Program-made: the position numbers and the translations under genes | In this document: in pieces, positions 59,506 to 64,000 of the stretch | How positions within the stretch are numbered: the first letter of the stretch is position 1 | How the letters are laid out: each line of letters begins with the position of its first letter | Assembly: GCA_903929425.1 (NCBI GenBank) | Contig: CAIYUO010000058.1 | Coordinates: forward strand, 51,368 to 115,367 | Source: an uncultured Bacteroidota bacterium | GTDB lineage: Bacteria; Bacteroidota; Bacteroidia; Chitinophagales; Chitinophagaceae | Reading direction: 5' to 3' | DNA length: 64,000 nt | Notes under the pieces: generated by a model | What the model was told of the DNA's origin: nothing | The model's input: only the letters and a program-made list of their open reading frames with translations | Databases searched by the model: none

Positions 59506-59541
59506 AAAAAAGGCTGGCTCTTATTAGAGCCAGCCTTTTTT
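59506..59541. terminator. Rho-independent terminator after SusCD 2 operon
   Basis: 16-bp stem AAAAAAGGCTGGCTCT/AGAGCCAGCCTTTTTT with TATT loop. Confidence 0.88.
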
Positions 59542-59574
59542 ATTGAATATATTTGAGTAACCTTAAAACACACA

Positions 59575-60528
59575 ATGAAAAAAATATTAATTGCTATAAT
59601 AATGGGATTGTCTTTCATGCAAACCAATGCTCAGTGGAAGGATGTTTCAGAAGTATTCGGATTTTATGCTGAAAGTATAAAAGTTTTTGAATGGCAGGGA
59701 ACTTATCATGATAGTGCATTTAAGGCATACTATGTTCAAATCGACACAAAGGACAATAAACTTAAAATCAACTCTGATACTACTTTATTTCGACGTTTAA
59801 CACCAATGCAATTTTACAACCGATTGAATAAGCCTGCAGTTGTAGTTAACGCTTCTTTTTTTGAATTTAAAAACAATACAAATTTAAATTTGATAGTTAA
59901 GGATGATCAAATAGTTTCATACAATATAAATAGTATGTTAAATAAAGGAAAGGACACCTTTACCTATACGCATGTATTGGCTTCAGCAATTGGAATGAAA
60001 AAAAATGGACTATTTAAGAAAAAGGAATTAGATATAGCATATACTTTTACGGATTCAGCAATGAGTAAGGTTTATTATCAATCAAACCCACTTACCCCAT
60101 TCAAGGATTCAAATTCAAAATTAAATTTATCACATCCAAAGCTTTTTCAATTAGCACCATGGAATGTTAGCTGGGCGGTGGGCGGTGGCCCTGTATTAAT
60201 TAGAGATGAGCAAATAGCAATAAGTAATGAAGAAGAAAAAAAATTTGCTGGAAAAGCAATTTTAGATAGACATCCTAGAACAGCAATGGGATATACTAAG
60301 GACGGAAAGTTAATGATACTAGCTATACAAGGAAGAATGAAAGGTATTGCTGTTGGTGCTACCTTAAATGAAACAGCATCTTTGTTATTAGATATTGGTT
60401 GTATTGAAGGATTGAACTTAGATGGTGGCGGGAGCTCCTGCTTACTTGTAAATGGTAAAGAAACCATCAAGCCATCGGACCCAACTGGTGAAAGACCTGT
60501 TCCAGCTATATTATATGTAAGTCAATAA
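59575..60528 (+). CDS. Phosphodiester glycosidase family (NAGPA-like), exported
   Basis: Signal peptide; KPAVVVNASFFEFKNNTNLNLIVKDDQIVSYN, WAVGGGPVLIRDEQ, DRHPRTAMGYTKDGKLMILAIQGR, LLLDIGCIEGLNLDGGGSSCLLVNGK. Confidence 0.92.
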   Translation: MKKILIAIIMGLSFMQTNAQWKDVSEVFGFYAESIKVFEWQGTYHDSAFKAYYVQIDTKDNKLKINSDTTLFRRLTPMQFYNRLNKPAVVVNASFFEFKNNTNLNLIVKDDQIVSYNINSMLNKGKDTFTYTHVLASAIGMKKNGLFKKKELDIAYTFTDSAMSKVYYQSNPLTPFKDSNSKLNLSHPKLFQLAPWNVSWAVGGGPVLIRDEQIAISNEEEKKFAGKAILDRHPRTAMGYTKDGKLMILAIQGRMKGIAVGATLNETASLLLDIGCIEGLNLDGGGSSCLLVNGKETIKPSDPTGERPVPAILYVSQ

Positions 60529-60559
60529 ATTTGTGTTCGTTTGAGCTAGTGCGACATTT

Positions 60560-61006
60560 TTATGAATACACTCTTAAATTAGAACCTGTTAGCGTTGTCT
60601 TATATTGTTTTAGTGCTGCAGTTGCGGGGCCAATTGTTACCGATCCGGTAGCATCAAATGCTGAACCATGAGCAGTACAATAAAATCTGTTTGCATTGGA
60701 CTGAAATTCTACATTAACTCCTTGGTGCGTACATAATGAGCTAACTGCAATAAACTCATTTTTTAGCGTTCTAGCAATGATGATACTATTTACTGTATCA
60801 ACAAAAAAACCTCCGGCCGTGTTTAAGTTAGTATACGGAGAAGCCGAAATATTAATCGTAAAATCAACTTGCTTATTTGTTGCATTCTTGTTGGAATTAT
60901 TGCTACTTGAAGCAGTATCCGATTTAGAACAGGCTTGCATACAGCCAAAAATTAATATACTTGCACTGCTAAGGCCAACTTGTTCGATAAAATCTTTTCT
61001 TTCCAT
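60560..61006 (-). CDS. Rieske [2Fe-2S] domain protein, exported
   Basis: CTHQGVNVEFQSNANRFYCTAHGSAFDATGSVTIGPATAALKQYKT contains CxH...CxxH Rieske ligands; N-terminal lipobox/twin-basic region MERKDFIEQVGLSSASILIFGC. Confidence 0.92.
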   Translation of the reverse strand: MERKDFIEQVGLSSASILIFGCMQACSKSDTASSSNNSNKNATNKQVDFTINISASPYTNLNTAGGFFVDTVNSIIIARTLKNEFIAVSSLCTHQGVNVEFQSNANRFYCTAHGSAFDATGSVTIGPATAALKQYKTTLTGSNLRVYS

Positions 61007-61279
61007 ATAATTTTTTTTGAAAATACTAACTTTACAACACATAATAACTCTTTTAAAAAAAATCTATTACTTTTTTCAACTTAAAAACATAAAATGAAAC
61101 TTATCGCGCAAAGTTTTATATAAAAATTGAGGAAATGTTATATGTATTTGATTTTCAATTAGTTAAATTTAATAGGTCTCCATATGTATCACTTTCTAAG
61201 TTAAAAGAAAGGAGCATTTATACACGAATATTACCTAACTACTATTAACTTTAAAAATAGAAAATTGAAAACAACAATT

Positions 61280-63963
61280 ATGAAAAAAAAGATACTATTT
61301 ATTGCCATTCTATTGATAAATTTTTTTGCTGTTATCGCTCAAGATAGAATTTCAAGTACCGTAAATTCGAATTGGCAATTTTGCAAAGGGGATACTTCTA
61401 AAACAATATCACCCAAAAAATGGTCATTAGTTTCTATCCCACATACCTGGAATGCAGAGGATGTTAATGACGAGGAGCCTGGCTATTATAGAGGTGAGGG
61501 TTGGTACAAAAAAACAATCCAAATTCCAGTAAGCTGGAAAGAAAAAGAGGTATATATATTTTTTGAAGGAGTGGGTCAGGTTGCAGAAGTTTATTTAAAC
61601 GGCAAACTTGTTGGAAAACACATAGGAAGTTATAATGCCTTTTCTTTTCCTATTTCTAGTTATATAAATTATACTACACAAGAAAGTACTACTAACGAGT
61701 TAATTGTTAAAGTGGATAATAGTCATAACGAAAATATCCCTCCGTTAGCAGCAGATTTTACTTTTTACGGAGGAATATACCGTGATGTATATTTGAAAGC
61801 AATTAATAAAGTTCATTTTGATGCTGATAACTATGCATCAACTGGCATATTTATTAATACACCAGTTGTAAATAATACTAATGCGATTGTAAATATTAAA
61901 GGGAGTTTAGTTAATAAAACTGAAGCTAAACGAAAGTTAATAATTAGTAACAAAATTTTGATGCTCAAGGAAAATTATATTTAGAACAAAACAGTCAAGT
62001 AGTTGTTAATCCGGGTCAAAAAACTGACTTTATTCATTCCTTTAAGAATATTAAAGATCCAAAATTATGGTCAATAGAAAATCCATACTTATATCGAGTG
62101 GTATCCACTTTATTTGATGCTGGCAATAATCAAAAATTAGACGAAGTAGTAAACCCTTTAGGTTTTCGTTGGTTTAATTTTGATCCAGATAAAGGATTTT
62201 TCTTAAATGGAAAATCGGTAAAATTAATGGGTGCAAGCCGTCATCAAGATTATAAAGGATTAGGCAATGCTTTATCTGATGCCATGCACGTGCAAGATGT
62301 TGAGTTAATTAAGCAAATGGGTGGTAATTTTTTACGTATCGCACACTATCCTCAGGATCCTGCAGTTATTGAAGCTTGTGATCGTTTAGGTATTTTAACT
62401 TCTGTGGAAACACCTATCGTGAATAGAATTACAGAATCAGAAATTTTTTCCAACAATGCAAAAGAAATGCATGTAGAAATGATGAGACAATATTATAATC
62501 ATCCAAGTTTAATCATGTGGACGTATATGAATGAAGTTCTCTTGCAGCCTAGATATACAAAGGGATCGGATCAACAAGAAACCTACTTCAAGTCAGTGGC
62601 AAAATTAGCTCAAGAATTAGAGGACATTACACACAATGAGGACAGTTTAAGATATACTATGATACCTAATCACGGTGCTTGGGAATTATACAATAAAGTG
62701 GGACTAACAAAAATTCCAAAACTGGTTGGATGGAATTTGTATCAAGGATGGTATAGTGGGACATTGCAAGATTTTGGGAAATTTTTAGATAATCATCACA
62801 AAGAATTACCCAATAAACCTGTTTTAGTAACGGAATACGGATCTGATGCAGATGTCAGAATACATAATTTTAAACCAGAGAGGTTCGATAAATCAATTGA
62901 ATATACCACCATACTACATCAGTCCTATTTAAAGGATATCATGAACAGACCCTTTGTTTCAGCAGCTATCATATGGAATTTAGCAGAATTTAATTCGGAG
63001 CAAAGAGCTGAGACTACACCTCATGTTAATGCAAAAGGATTATTAACTTGGGACAGGCAACCTAAGGACGGTTATCGCTTTTATCAATCAAATTTACTAA
63101 AAAGCCCTTATATACAAATTGGTTCCAAAGAATGGAATAAGCGCACCGGATTTGCGATTTCAGAAACTGAACTTTTCTGCGTTCAACCCATAACGGTTTT
63201 TAGCAATCAAAAAACGGTAACCTTAAAATTAAATGGCAAAGAAATAAGTAGTAAAGAGACAGTACAAGGAGTAGTCAATTTTGAGGTTCCTTTCATAAAT
63301 GGAAATAATCATATAACGGTTAGCGCAAATGAAAATGGTAATGAGATGACAGATGAAGCGGCAATATATTTTACTATGCTTTCACAAAATTTACAAAGTG
63401 AAAAAGTACCCTTTACATCAATGAACATTAGCCTGGGAGATAAGCGATTCTTTTTTGATGAAAAAACGGGTCAAACATGGATACCTGAACAACCCTATTC
63501 AACAGGTACATGGGGGTATACAGGTGGGCAAGTATTTATAATTAAAGGGAGTACAAGGACTGGATACGGTGCGACTAAAGATATCATAGGAACAGCATTA
63601 GAGCCTATTTATCAAACACAAAGAACCGGTATTCAACAATTTCGTTTTGATGTTCCTAATGGCGTATATGAAATTACTTTTCATTTTGCTGAATTATTAT
63701 CTCCTTCAAAAGGAAATGACTTAGTTTATAATTTAGGAAATACAGTAGCAGCTGAAGAATTTAAAGAAAGAGCCTTTAATGTTATATTGAATGGGCAGGA
63801 ATTAATTACAAATTTAAGTACTAGTGGATACCTTGAACCTTTACATGCTGTTTTAAGTAAACATAAAGTCATTGTAAATAATAATACTGGCATAATACTA
63901 GATTTCACCCCTATTAAAGGCGAACCCATTTTAAATGGAATACAGTTAATGCGAGTATATTAG
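61280..63963 (+). pseudogene. Glycoside hydrolase family 2 (beta-galactosidase-like) with C-terminal malectin-like domain, split by a single-base frameshift near 61956-61959
   Basis: N-terminal ORF 61280-61984 (GH2 sugar-binding: WNAEDVNDEEPGYYRGEGWYKKTIQIP, VAEVYLNGKLVGKHIGSYNAFSFPI); C-terminal ORF from before 62098 to 63963 (VNPLGFRWFNFDPDKGFFLNGKSVKLMGASRHQDYKGLGNAL, NFLRIAHYPQDPAVIEACDRLGI, HPSLIMWTYMNEV). Reading -1 at the T-run restores SNKIFDAQGKLYLEQNSQVVVNPGQKTDF. Confidence 0.85.
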
Positions 63964-64000
63964 CGTGATTTTGATAAATTCAAATCTTAGTATCATTAAA

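Noticed and set aside
61940-61975. Programmed -1 ribosomal frameshift in the GH2 gene
   Set aside because: The zero-frame codons AAA ATT TTG do not form a canonical slippery heptamer and no strong downstream stem was evident by eye; a one-base deletion or sequencing error is simpler.
1-64000. Mobile element, prophage or tRNA-associated island boundaries
   Set aside because: No transposase, integrase, tRNA gene or long terminal inverted repeats were recognised; island mobility cannot be supported from this window.

Overview
This is a 64 kb window from an AT-rich Bacteroidota genome (SusC/SusD pairs, Bacteroidota-type signal peptides; Chitinophagaceae-like by overall impression, which is inference). 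Almost all of it is a plant cell-wall polysaccharide catabolic island. From left to right it contains: (1) the 3' end of a LacI-type regulator; (2) a pectin/rhamnogalacturonan side-chain block (CE8 pectinesterase, GH51, two GH105-like unsaturated uronyl hydrolases, a secreted esterase); (3) a GMC oxidoreductase plus gluconate-dehydrogenase-subunit-3-like pair converging on three exported Gfo/Idh/MocA oxidoreductases, next to SusC/SusD pair 1; (4) a glucuronate/glucuronoxylan block (UxuA, GH67, SDR, GH43); (5) a rhamnogalacturonan/rhamnose block (two CE12 esterases, a PL22-GH106 fusion, rhamnulokinase, RhaI, RhaM, bifunctional aldolase/dehydrogenase, RhaT, GntR regulator); (6) a xylan/xylose block (GH3, XylB, SSS symporter, XylA, sialate O-acetylesterase-like esterase, GH43, GPH symporter, GH10); (7) a GH29 fucosidase remnant, a cassette of three uncharacterised exported proteins, SusC/SusD pair 2 with a DUF4397-like lipoprotein, a NAGPA-type phosphodiester glycosidase, a Rieske protein, and a frameshifted GH2 gene. 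The items most worth follow-up are the exported GMC + triple Gfo/Idh/MocA redox module, the PL22-GH106 fusion, a helically phased CAGT/T-tract array upstream of SusC 1, and the exported unknown cassette beside SusC/D 2. I saw no tRNA, rRNA, CRISPR array or transposase. All family assignments come from reading the translated sequences; no database search was run.
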